Origin: Blastomussa wellsi
Taxonomy: Eukaryota; Cnidaria; Anthozoa; Scleractinia; Plerogyridae
DNA: 64,000 nt
Assembly: GCA_947652115.1 (NCBI GenBank)
Contig: OX393571.1
Coordinates: 16,495,171 to 16,559,170 of the forward strand
Reading direction: 5' to 3'
Made by a program: the position numbers and the translations under genes. Under the pieces are notes generated by a model. It saw only the letters and a list, made by a program, of their open reading frames with translations, had not been told where the DNA came from and did no database searches. How positions within the stretch are numbered: the stretch's first letter is position 1; every line of letters starts with the position of its first letter. Below are positions 39,553 to 49,556 of this stretch, in pieces.

Positions 39553-39910
39553 TCCAAATCCAATCTTGGAAGGAAGAAAAAAGGGGGGGTACAAACCACC
39601 ACCTCCCCGCCAGCCACCACTAACTAGCATTTCTTTTATACTTTTAGCAAACGTTTGGCGTTCTCATCCTTGTGGTACAACTTCGCAACAGTACTTCTAC
39701 GCATGCCAAAAGACTTAGAAAAATTTTGAAGCGTGAATATCAATCCAAACGCGCATGCGTAGATGCAAGGTGCAAAGTTGTACCACAAGGATGAGAACGC
39801 CAAACGTTTGCTAAAAGTATAAAAGAAATGCTAGTTAGTGGTGGCTGGCGGGGAGGTGGTGGTTTGTACCCCCCCTTTTTTCTTCCTTCCAAGATTGGTT
39901 TTCTCCTCTT
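39553..39910. repeat. Central hairpin of the R palindrome
   Basis: CCAATCTTGGAAGGAAGAAA and ACTAGCATTTCTTTTATAC at 39553-39700 are inverted at 39805-39900. The loop holds AATCCAAACGCGCATGCGTA. It separates forward R units on the left from reverse units on the right. Confidence 0.8.
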
Positions 39911-40385
39911 GCTGTTTCTCAAACCCATCGTTTTAAAGGCATCTGAAATTAAAGAGACGGAAGGATCATAAACGGTACACCTTCGCAACAGTACTTCTGC
40001 GCATGCCAAAAGACTTAGAAAAATTTTGAAGCGTGAATATCAATCCAAACGCGCATGCGTAGATTTACTGGTGCAAAGTTGTACCACAAGGATGAGAACG
40101 CCAAACGTTTGCTAAAAGTATAAAAGAAATGCTAGTTAGTGGTGGCTGGCGGGGAGGTGGTGGTTTGTACCCACCTTTTTTCTTCCTTCCAAGATTGGTT
40201 TTCTCAAACCCATCATTTTAAAGGCATCTGAAATTAAAGAGACGGAAGGATCATAAACGGTACACTTACCCCCCCTTTTTCTTCCTTCCAAGATTGGTTT
40301 TTTCCTCTTGCTATTTCTCAAACCCATCGTTTTAAAGGCATCTGAAATTACAGAGACGGAAGGATCATAAACGGTACACTCACTA
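39877..40385 (+). repeat. Tandem copies next to the central hairpin
   Basis: Three copies (about 39877, 40175 and 40270) of TTCTTCCTTCCAAGATTGG followed by CATCTGAAATTA and ACGGAAGGATCATAAACGG. Confidence 0.75.
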
Positions 40386-40489
40386 ATAATTTCCCGCCGA
40401 AAGACTTGGAAAAATTTTGACGCGTTAATATCAATACAACTGCGCATGCGTACATTTACTGGTGCAAAGTTATACCACAAGGTTTAACT

Positions 40490-42602
40490 TTTAAATTACA
40501 CAAGACATAAAATTACACAAGACATGTGGCGCCATGTCCGTCAAACTTAAGTCCAGCTCAAGCATTCCAATTTGCAGTAAGCACGATCTTAACATTATAA
40601 CTTACTTGACGTAGTTTGCCCATTCCATTCAGAGAGGAATATGCACGCAGCGTAATAATCCTTCTGTCGAGAAAGTCATCACGTCGCTGTTAACGTTGCT
40701 GTTGTTGCCTAAACGTTGAACTTAACTTTTTCTTAACTTTCAGTGTTAACACTTGCATGCAACTTTTGAACATATAATGGTGAGAGAATATAAGATGCAA
40801 ATTGTCCTCTGCAAAGAGCAATTTTCCCGAGCGCAATAAACTTTCCAAGCCGCAAGAAAACAGCATTGTATTCAGATAAGATTTTGTTTGCATCAAGAAG
40901 CAATATAGCTTGTATTTATAGTTTTACATTTCCAAAACTTAATAATTTTTTAAAAAATGGACTGTATAAATCTTTTTGTCTGTGTTGGAAAAAGGAATAA
41001 CTTACTCAGGGAGTTTTCCACTTCCGTTCAGTGAGAGGAATTTTAGTTTCACGTCGCATTTATGATCCTTCTGTCGACTAAGTCATCAATCAGCAATCGC
41101 TGTTACTGTTGTTGCCTAAAAGAAAACCAAATCAGTTCTTACATTTCCTGTTAACATTGGCATGTAAACTGACCACACATCAAATTGGTATTTATCTCTA
41201 GTCAAATTTTAAACGCATTTGCTATGTTAAGCCGGTTGGCGCAGTGGTTTGGTGCGCGCGTACTCACTCCGAAGCAGAGGTCTGGAGGTGGGTAGTCGGA
41301 AGTTCAAACCTCGGACGTGGCATGTAGAAGTAATATTTTTTCTTTTCATTAATAGAAAAAGAAATGAAAGGGCCATATTTGCTGTCAAATTTTTAGTACA
41401 AAATTCGATCACTGAATCATTCTAACAAGAAAAAAACTGGCAAAGGAGCACCAGACTATATTGCTTACGAAACCTTGGCTTGTTGCGGCGTTAGATTTTC
41501 GTGATTTCAAGGCAAATTTCTGATGAAATTACACAAGGTATGTGGCGCCATGTCCGTCAAACTAAAGATAAGTTTTGATTCCAGTAGACGATATTTTGTT
41601 TGCGATTACGCAAGTCTAGCTCAAGCATTCCAATTTGCAGTAAGCACGATCTTAACGTTATAACTTACTTGACATAGTTTGCCCATTCCATTCAGAGAGG
41701 AATATGCACGCAGCGTAATAATCCTTCTGTCGAGAAAGCCATCACGTCGCTGTTAACGTTGCTGTTGTTGCCTAAAAGTTGAACAAATTTTTTCTTAACT
41801 TTCAGTGTTAACACTTGCATGCAACTTTTGAACATATAATGGTGAGAGAATATAAGATGCAAATTGTCCTCTGCAAAGAGCAATTTTCCCGAGCGCAATA
41901 AACTTTCCAAACCGCACGAAAACAACATTGTATTCAGATAAGATTTTGTTTACATCAAGAAGCAATATAGCTTGTATTTATAGTTTTACATTTCCAAAAC
42001 TTAATAAATCAGTGTTCGAAAAAGGAATAACTTACTCAGGGAGTTTTCCACTTCCGTTCAGTGAGAGGAATTTTAGTTTCACGTCGCATTTATGATCCTT
42101 CTGTCGACTAAGTCATCAATCAGCAATCGCTGTTACTGTTGTTGCCTAAAAGAAAACCAAATCAGTTCTTACATTTCCTGTTAACATTGGCATGTAAACT
42201 GACCACACATCAAATTGGTATTTATCTCTAGTCAAATTTTAAACGCATTTGCTATGTTAAGCCGGTTGGCGCAGTGGTTTGGTGCGCGCGTACACACTCC
42301 GAAGTAGAGGTCTGGAGGTGGGTAGTCGGAAGTTCAAACCTCGGACGCCGCATGTAGAAGTAATATTTTTTCTTTTCATTAATAGAAAAAGAAATGAAAG
42401 GGCCATATTTGCTGTCAATTTTTTAGTACAAAATTCGATCATTCCAACAAGAAAAGACTGGCAAAGGCACGCCAGACTATATTTCTTGTTGCGGCGTTAG
42501 ATTTTCGTGATTTCAAGGTAAATTTCTGACGAAATTACACAACGCATGTCGCGCCATGTCCGTCGAACTTAAGATAAGTTTTGATTCCAGTAGACGATAT
42601 TT
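40490..42602 (-). repeat. Composite repeat R, reverse units, interrupted by the Polinton
   Basis: Two tandem units about 1.03 kb apart, nearly identical. On the minus strand: Y at 40606-40708 and 41669-41771 (103 bp each), X at 41006-41115 and 42036-42145 (110 bp each). tRNA-like heads GCCGGTTGGCGCAGTGGTTT lie at 41231 and 42261 (plus orientation). The second unit stops at 42602 where the Polinton begins and resumes at 56158. Confidence 0.8.
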
Positions 42603-42787
42603 ACACACATATATAATGATGGTTCTGCGACACATTTGCCATGTAATTGTTTCTTTATCGCTGGAAGCCATTTTTCACTAAACTCGGCTCCAAATGTCAC
42701 CTCGTTTAGTGAAAAATGGCTTCCAGCGAGAAAGAAACAATTACATGACAAATGTGTCCCGCAGAACCATCATTATATATATGTGTG
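42603..42787. repeat. Terminal hairpin: inverted duplication of the Polinton tip
   Basis: 42603-42683 and 42704-42787 are near-perfect complements (few differences) around a 20-base loop, TCGGCTCCAAATGTCACCTC. At the right end the same loop leads directly into TGTGTGAAAGC with no second arm. Confidence 0.85.
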
Positions 42788-43230
42788 AAAGCAAATAATT
42801 TCACAAACAAGAAATTGACAATTCGACTTAGACGTGTATCGAAACGACCGTGTATCGAAACGACTGAACTCCCCCCAACCAAGCGAGCGAACCCTGGCTG
42901 GTTCGGACAATTTGACAGAAGCGGCGGCGCCCTGTTATACAACAAAATGGTACGCGGAGCAAACAACTGCGTGTGGTTGATACGAAATCGGAAAGAGAAC
43001 TGCGGCAAACGGTGTGTCGGAGAATATTGCTCGCAGCATAACTTCCAAATAAAAAAGGGAATGCAAAAGCCGGCACCATGCCGCAGCTGCGGCGTTGGAG
43101 TTTTGAGCGATCACCGTTTATGTTTTGCTTGCGGCGGGAACAACCTTAAACGGCGGCTTCTTCGCAAACAAGAAAAGGCTAAGAAAAATTTTGAACGTGT
43201 TTTGCACGAGCTGGTGTCAACCAGTTATAG
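42603..43230 (+). repeat. Left terminal inverted repeat of the Polinton
   Basis: Matches the complement of 55660-56157 over the terminus and again over the cysteine-rich coding part (ACCCTGGCTGGTTCGGACAA to GAGCTGGTGTCAACCAGT). It differs by an extra inverted copy of its own first 80 bp (42704-42787). Confidence 0.85.
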
Positions 43231-43405
43231 ATTTGCATACTTGTTGTTTAAGTGCAAGCAGTTAGAGATTTGCATACTTGTTTTAAAAGCAAAGTGTCGC
43301 ATAATTGTTTTTCCTGTTGAAGAATTATCTGCACAAGTGTATACGCCAAAATGGCTGCCGCAAATTATTCATCCGCTGTTTTGCAAATGTTTTACGGTCC
43401 AATAA
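42752..43405 (+). CDS. TIR-encoded cysteine-rich (zinc-binding?) protein, left copy
   Basis: 217-codon open frame. The conserved part is the middle: NNCVWLIRN, then NCGKRCVGEYCSQH, then PCRSCGVG and LCFACGG, then a Lys/Arg-rich tail to LHELVST. Spacing of the Cys/His pairs suggests two zinc-binding units. The true start is probably an internal Met such as that before VRGANNC, since the first codons read the hairpin. The same protein is encoded in the right repeat, where it is frameshifted. Function unknown; a DNA- or RNA-binding role is a guess from basic charge and Cys pattern. After about 43230 the frame leaves the shared repeat and is probably not native. Confidence 0.6.
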   Translation: MCPAEPSLYICVKANNFTNKKLTIRLRRVSKRPCIETTELPPTKRANPGWFGQFDRSGGALLYNKMVRGANNCVWLIRNRKENCGKRCVGEYCSQHNFQIKKGMQKPAPCRSCGVGVLSDHRLCFACGGNNLKRRLLRKQEKAKKNFERVLHELVSTSYRFAYLLFKCKQLEICILVLKAKCRIIVFPVEELSAQVYTPKWLPQIIHPLFCKCFTVQ

Positions 43406-46400
43406 CGAGGGAGGCAAACAGAAACCTATGTCAACCATTGCAACCAGAACTGGTTGTAAAAAAATTATATGACCGGTTTCTATTATCACGGAGTAATTTC
43501 CAGGAATGGCTTCGTGTTTGGAGAATGGATGTATCCAAAGGAAATCCAAACAACAAAGATCTTTTAGTATTTGCAAGAGAAAACAAAGCAAAGTTCACTG
43601 ATTTGGTTGAACTTGAACTCCAAAAGTTAAAAAACATAAAAGTAAGTTTTGAGTTAGAAGTAGACTTTTCAATAGAAAGAAACGATGTAATAGAATACAT
43701 GACACATTATTTTAAAGAAACAGAACCCCATGTTTTCCACAGGCACGATAAAGAACAAATAAAACAAAAATTCGATGAATTTATTGACAAAATAAAAGGA
43801 GAAAGAGAAACCTGGTCTGAGATGGGATCAGGATGGGAAATTGAAAGAATAAAGACTGCGTTCGTGAATGTCGCACGCTTTGAACCACTGCGCGCTGGAA
43901 CTTATTTGCCTCTTCCGGCTAATCTGGCAAACAAGAAGGCTATAGTAAACGTAAAAAATAGGGACAATGAATGTTTGAAGTGGGCACTCAGAGCTGTTTT
44001 ATTTCCTGCACCAAGTAATAAGAACCAAAGTAGAAAAAGCAGCTATCCGGTTAACGATGGTATCGACTACACCGGTATCGATTTCCCAACACGGGTGAAA
44101 CAGATAGATAAGCTAGAGGCGCAAAACAAAGACCTCGCAATAAATGTCTTTGGCTGGGAAAACAACCGTGTGATAGTCCACAGGATAAGTGAGAAAGAGA
44201 GAAATTTACAAAGGATAAACCTGATGCTAATAGAGAGAGGGGAAATACAGCACTTTTGTTATGTAAAACGGGTCTCCGCTTTGCTGTTCGATGAGACCAG
44301 AAACTGCAACGCAAACTGAGCACTACTGCATGCTGTGCTTAACTGGTTTTTCACGAGCTGACTTGCTCGTCTCCCACAAAAAATATTGCAACGGCATCCA
44401 CGGCAGGCCGACAAGGATCGAGATGCCGGAAGAGGGGAAAAACGCCCTTTCTTTCCAAAATCACCACAAACAGATGAAGGTGCCATACGTGATATATGCA
44501 GACTTTGAGGCTTTGGTCAGTCAGAAAGATTCCAGGCTGTCCCCGTAGGCCAGAAAGCAGCAGCTACACAGAGAAGACAGAATGGCACCGGGCATGTGGC
44601 TTTTCATTCACAGTTGTAAGAAGTGACGGGCGCGTCGTAAAACCACCAGTGGTTTACAGGGGCGAAAATGCAGCGGGAAAGTTTCTCAAAGTCATCACAC
44701 AGGTGGAGACAAGTATAAGAGATATTTTGGCCACACCAAAGCCTATTGTGATGGCGACAGAAGACTGGGAAACAGATTGCCATATTTGTAACAAACGTTT
44801 GATAAAAGACCAATTCCTTGACTCATTGCCAGTTTGGAACAATGCAACAGACATGTATTGTGGCCAAAGTCACAAAAGCTGTTATTACCAAGCAAAGAAG
44901 ACAATACAACTCATAAGACTAAAAAGATTAAATGACATAAAAGACAAAAACGACCAATGGATAGCAAACAATCAGGAAACATGTTTGTTCTGCGCAGAAC
45001 CACTGCTTGTAAAAAACTACAAAGACACGGTAAAAGACCACTGCCACATCTCCGGCAGGTTCCGCAGAGCCGCGCACAACGCATGCAATTTCAAACTGCG
45101 AATAAACCCCAAACTCTCCCAATACCTGTTGTATTTCACAACCTGAGGGGCTACGATGCACACCACCTTATGCAAGCGATGTCCCAGCAGCAGAAAGAAG
45201 TGAAATGCATCTCCAACAACATGGAGAAATACATCACACTTTCAGTTGGGAATCTGCATTTCATTGACAGCTTGAACTTTCTGCAAGGAAGCCTTGATGC
45301 ACTTGTCTCCGCAACCCCCAAGGAGTGTCTGAAAATAACATCAAGCATCCCAAACGGCAGCGAACTGCTTTACAAAAAGGGGATCTACCCTTACGAGTAC
45401 ATGGACTCTTGGGAGAGATTCAGCGAGACAAGGCTGCCGGACAAGCAGATGTTTTACAGCAAACTCACGGACGAGCACATCACAGAAGGTCTGGGAGGCT
45501 TTCGGATGCACGTCTCTGGGCGACTATCACGATCTCTACGTCAAAACAGATGTCGCCCTGCTGGCAGATGTTTTCGAGAACTTCCGAAACCTGTGCCAAG
45601 AGCAGTACGGGTTGGATCCGGCACATTATTACACGTCACCAGGCCTCTCGTGGGACGCGCTCTTGAAAAAGACGGGAGTCGAGCTGGAGCTGTTCACAGA
45701 CCTTGAAATGCATCTCTTCGTGGAAAGAGGAATGCGTGGAGGAATCTCGATGGTAAGCAAGAGGTACGCCAAGGCAAACAACCCCCGTCTGCCTGACTAC
45801 GACCCCAGCAAACCGAAAAAATATATTATGTATCTCGACGCAAACAACCTTTACGGATGGGCAATGAGCAAGCCCCTCCCCAAAAGGGATTTCAAATGGA
45901 AACTCGTTATGCCCACAGAGAAGGAGATTGTGAAGAAAAAAAGAGAACGTGAGGAATGGGTGGATTCTCGAGGTTTTATCTTGAATACCCCGCAGAACTG
46001 CACGAGGAGCACAACAGCTACCCCCTGGCACCGGAGAAAAAAGTAATCCAAAAGGAATGGATGTCGGACTACCAAAAGAAGATAATGAAAGACCTGGATT
46101 TAATCCCCCGGACAGCAAGAAGCTGCTGCTGACACTCGAAGACAAAAACAACCACGTCGTCCATTACAGAAACCTTCAGTTTTATCTCTCCCAGGGCATG
46201 AAATTAAAACGCGTGCACAGGGTGCTCGAGTTCGAACAAGAATGCTGGATGGAGCCATACATATCGATGAATACTGAGTTCAGGAAAAACGCAAAGAGCG
46301 ACTTTGAAAAGAACTTTTACAAGCTCATGAACAACTCAGTTTTTGGCAAAACCATGGAAAACCTGCAAAACCGTGTTGACATAAAAATCGTGCGCAGCGC

Positions 46401-47154
46401 AGAGAAAAACAAAATAAAACAAAATTGCCAGCCTTTTGTACTCAAGGTTTGTCGAATTTACAAACGACGTGGCGGGGATCCACATGCATAAATGCCGCCT
46501 GCTGCTGAACAAACCTGTTTACACGGGCATGACCTTGACAACAGCAAGATCCTGATGTATGACTTTTTCTACAACAAGCTTCGCAAACAATACGGCCCAA
46601 AGTGCGAGCTTTTGTACACAGACACCGACAGCCTTCTGCTTGAGATACAAACGGAGGACGTCTACAAAGACATCGAAAGAAATGCTTTTCTTTATAACAC
46701 GAGCGATTACCCGGTTGAGCATCCACTACACTCAAACTCGAACAAAAAGGCCTTGGGCAAGATGAAAGATGAATGTGCCGGAACGCCGGTAGCAGAGTAC
46801 GTGTGTCTGAGGCCGAAAATGTACTCGATTCTGAGGGCGGACGAAAAAAACATCAAAAAAGCGAAGGGCGTAAAAAAGTGCGTTGTCAAGAAACAAATGA
46901 AGCATGAACAGTACAAGGAAACGCTTTTAGGTGCGAAACAGTTATGGCACGGAATGAACATTCTTCGAAGTGAGGGGCACCAAATCTATGGCATGCACGT
47001 CAACAAGATTTCGCTGTCCGCGTTTGAATCAAAACGCTGGATAGCAGATGATGGGATCCATACAAATGCTTACGGTTACACCAGGCCGTTTGATGCAGAG
47101 TTGTTGCGAGCTTTGCCAGATGTTGATTTGTCAGCGTTAGAGTTGCGGTGGTAA
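43351..47154 (+). pseudogene. Protein-primed family-B DNA polymerase (Polinton pPolB), frameshifted
   Basis: Segments in all three frames follow each other in PolB order. N-terminal region 43351-44319 (contains RNDVIEYMTHYF and a WSEMGSGW block); Exo I VIYADFEAL near 44487; Cys pairs of a zinc-like insert (CHICNK, CLFCAEPLL) at 44770-45010; Exo II HNLRGYDAHH near 45140; Exo III YHDLYVKTD near 45525; motif A YLDANNLYGW near 45830; motif B KLMNNSVFGKT near 46320; motif C YTDTDS near 46617. Frame changes occur near 44300, 44530, 45125, 45500, 45975, 46095, 46445 and 46530, so no full polymerase can be made. The enzyme class replicates linear DNA with a terminal protein primer. The 3' end overlaps the convergent integrase gene by 18 bp. 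Confidence 0.9.
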
Positions 47155-48129
47155 CTGTGTGTTTGGAGGGACAACCAGCAGCTCTTCACGCAAAAAGCCG
47201 CGCTTGGGCCCGTCGCGCAAATAGTAGAGAACGGGTTGATTTGGTTTGGTAAAAGATCTTTCGATGATGTAAACTTTCAACGACCAGATCGGATCTGTGG
47301 CTCTTTTTACACCACCTTCAAGCTCGCCTGGTTGGTAGAGATAGCGAACTTGGACAAGAGAGGGGAGGATTTTTTCGGCCTTTCCAACAGGCCTTCTATA
47401 AGGTGTTGATGGCCTTGCATAAACAGCTTTTTCTTTGATGGCGACTGCAGGCTTCTTGCCGGTAAGGCTTGCTACCTCGTTGTTCAAAGCCAAAACAACT
47501 TCAGGAAGTCTTTTCACCCACGCAGTTGACCGCTGACCCTCAGGGAGACGCATTTCCACGGCGTACTGATGCCCGAACAAGCGCTCGGCAAGGGTGCGGT
47601 TGAAACATTCAACAATAGCCTGGTTGTGGCGAATGTCAACGCGTCCGCACCGGATATAGGTTTTGTGCTTTTCCATTTCTTTTGAGATGGCGCCCATGAA
47701 TTCGCGCCCGGGATCAACCTGCAGCAGTTTTGGCCATTTCAAAGGCCCGCGTTTGTAAATCTTCTGAATGGCCTGGGCGACCTCATCAGAACTTTTCAAA
47801 GTCAAGGGTTCGGCCTCTTTGTAGCGGCTGGCCACGTCGACGACAGTCAGCGCGTATTTGAAAACTTTGCGTCCGCGGGGCAGTTTGTCGTGTGGCAGAA
47901 AAAGAAGGTCCGCCTGGTGGACCGCATTGGGTGTGGACACGTCGAATTTTGGTCGAGGAATGTGCCTCGGAGCGGGCAGGTAAATCTGCCAGAGGGCTTG
48001 GCTTACCAACCACTTTTTTGCGGCGTCTTCTGGCACCTTGGCGGCCTTGGATAATTTTTTAACAATGGCAAGGCCTTTCCAATAGCCCACCGGGCCGTAG
48101 TATATCTTTGCGAGTTTGGCATCCATCAC
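47137..48129 (-). CDS. Retroviral-type (DDE) integrase of Polinton, intact
   Basis: 330 codons without a break. The core triad is visible: Asp74 in HQADLLFLP, Asp139 in LLQVDPGREF, Glu174 in NQAIVECFNRTL, giving the D-D-35-E spacing of rve integrases. The C-terminal part (RDGPKRGFLREELLVVP) resembles the chromodomain-like or SH3-like tail of Polinton integrases. It catalyses insertion of the element ends into host DNA and explains the target duplication at 42598/56158. It is the only long enzyme gene of this element that is open throughout. Confidence 0.92.
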   Translation of the reverse strand: MMDAKLAKIYYGPVGYWKGLAIVKKLSKAAKVPEDAAKKWLVSQALWQIYLPAPRHIPRPKFDVSTPNAVHQADLLFLPHDKLPRGRKVFKYALTVVDVASRYKEAEPLTLKSSDEVAQAIQKIYKRGPLKWPKLLQVDPGREFMGAISKEMEKHKTYIRCGRVDIRHNQAIVECFNRTLAERLFGHQYAVEMRLPEGQRSTAWVKRLPEVVLALNNEVASLTGKKPAVAIKEKAVYARPSTPYRRPVGKAEKILPSLVQVRYLYQPGELEGGVKRATDPIWSLKVYIIERSFTKPNQPVLYYLRDGPKRGFLREELLVVPPNTQLPPQL

Positions 48130-48147
48130 TATAAAAGAGAAAAAAGT

Positions 48148-48429
48148 TTAAAGGAACCGGAAGGCTGCGTAGCCCAGAGCGAGCGCCCCGGCGCCCACGA
48201 ACGCGAGTTCACCCCTTTTCTGCTGCTCGCTTGGCTGATAGAAATCAGAGAACTTGGGCTTTTTGGGAGGTGCCATCCGTTCTTCAGGGTGCAGCCTGTT
48301 GTAGAGTTTGAAGGCAGAGTCAGTGTTGGTGAAGTTCTGCTTGGCCTCTTCCTTTATTTCTGTGTATTTAATTAAGAAAAATATTTTTTGTGAGGAATTG
48401 CAATTCAATAGTTGGTGAGTTTTGCTCAT
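48148..48429 (-). CDS. Small protein with C-terminal membrane segment
   Basis: 93 codons. Polar, Pro/Lys-rich middle (MAPPKKPKFSDFYQP), which may be the real start, then a C-terminal hydrophobic stretch LAFVGAGALALGYAAFRFL fit to span a membrane. No family recognised. Lies 18 bp from the integrase start and overlaps the 3' end of the 192-codon gene in another frame. Confidence 0.5.
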   Translation of the reverse strand: MSKTHQLLNCNSSQKIFFLIKYTEIKEEAKQNFTNTDSAFKLYNRLHPEERMAPPKKPKFSDFYQPSEQQKRGELAFVGAGALALGYAAFRFL

Positions 48430-48946
48430 TAATTTCTTCCGATTTTGCTTCGCGCTTGCTTTTCAAAAGCTCATTTAAAAGGTGTTTTGTGGTGATCAGC
48501 CCCGCATTGGCCACAGCAAGAAAACGGCCGCACTTTAAAGCCATGCTGCCGGCCAGGTTGGAGAGCTCTTTGTTGATGATGTAGTCGTTTCTGAGTTCTT
48601 TTTGATAAGCATCGATGTCATCTATGCCAACGACCATTCCGACGCCTTTGGTCACAAGGAAAATGAAGCTGTCGATGAAGCTGACAGTTGTCTTTGAGCC
48701 CACGTATGCCTCGTACCGTTTGGTGTATTTCTCAACATCTTTGTCAGAGAGGCGCTTCACCTGCTCGTGTGTTAACTGCACCCCGATGACCTCTTTGGTT
48801 TTTCCTGTCGACACCAGCACGGCCAGCTGCTCAAGAAGAGCAGGAATATCGGACCCGGAACCTGCCACAACAACAGCTGGCCTGCTCGACGGCTTGGCTT
48901 CCAGCAGGTTCATAACCTCTGCGATAGCAAGCTCTTCTCCCGCCAT
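48368..48946 (-). CDS. Polinton protein of unknown function, 192 codons, intact
   Basis: Soluble-looking N-terminal half (EELAIAEVMNLLEAKPSS, then VVVAGSGSDIPALLEQLAVL), a moderately hydrophobic centre (FIDSFIFLVTKGVGMVVGI) and a helical C-terminal half with LAGSMALKCGRFLAVANAGL. Sits between the ATPase and the small membrane protein on the same strand. No catalytic motif was seen; the Cys/His/Asp pattern of an adenovirus-type protease is absent. Confidence 0.55.
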   Translation of the reverse strand: MAGEELAIAEVMNLLEAKPSSRPAVVVAGSGSDIPALLEQLAVLVSTGKTKEVIGVQLTHEQVKRLSDKDVEKYTKRYEAYVGSKTTVSFIDSFIFLVTKGVGMVVGIDDIDAYQKELRNDYIINKELSNLAGSMALKCGRFLAVANAGLITTKHLLNELLKSKREAKSEEINEQNSPTIELQFLTKNIFLN

Positions 48947-48960
48947 TGTCTATAATAATC

Positions 48961-49549
48961 TCACACTCCGTAGGGGTGCCGAAGCGAGAACACGAGATGC
49001 GCGAACTTTCGAGCTTTAAGCTTTGAAAGAAGACCTTTGTACTCATCCTGGGAGAGTTCCCCGGCGTAATCATCAAAGATGACTTTCAAAGTCTTGGCCG
49101 CAGGGGTGTAAAAGAGAACGATCACCGCCACGTTCTCCCGGAAGGAGGCTGTTATGCTGGTCATCTTCTGCGTCAGCACCCAAACGCTGATGCCAATATG
49201 TTGGGCAGAAAAGGCAAGATTTACCAGAAGGGCCTGTGCGCCCTTTCACATCTTTCGAGGCTGCACAGTCATCGAGGATTATGCGCGTGTTGGTGCCCTC
49301 GAAAAGCCAGGTGACGAGCTTCAACCAAATTTCCACCCCGTGGTGCATGCATATTATCACAAACATTCGCGGATCCTCTTCACCAATTCGGTGGTAGGTT
49401 TTGTTGTGCGCGAACGTCGGGCAGATCAACACGATGTTGTCGAACTTGCCACGAAAAGGGTCATAGAGCTGGACCACCACAAACTGCGATTTGCCTGAAT
49501 TCGTTGGACCCACGATCAACGCGTTGAACGGGATGTTGCTTGCATTCAT
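48961..49549 (-). pseudogene. Packaging ATPase (A32/FtsK-HerA type), frameshifted
   Basis: The first part opens at 49549 with Walker A GPTNSGKS at residues 14-21 and Walker B RIILDD at about 89-94. The frame changes near 49,200 and the C-terminal part continues in another frame (49179-48961), including the VAVIVLFYTP strand. In this family the ATPase pumps DNA into the capsid. It starts eight bases after the stop of the capsid gene, a tight tandem arrangement. Confidence 0.85.
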
Positions 49550-49556
49550 TTCTATA

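Noticed and set aside
41231..41325. Possible tRNA gene (GCCGGTTGGCGCAGTGG... with TTCAAACC)
   Set aside because: Box A and B look right, but it recurs as part of every R unit, so it is a SINE-type head rather than a functional tRNA gene.
41692..41928. Minus-strand frame ending in the Y module (similar one at 40690-40896)
   Set aside because: Open frame crosses the splice-like acceptor and is not preserved in other R units; coding is not supported.
39553..42560. CRISPR-like array
   Set aside because: Repeats are long (about 1 kb units), not short direct repeats with unique spacers, and this is a eukaryotic genome.
45636..46151. 171-codon minus-strand frame
   Set aside because: Antisense to the PolB palm, which has conserved motifs.
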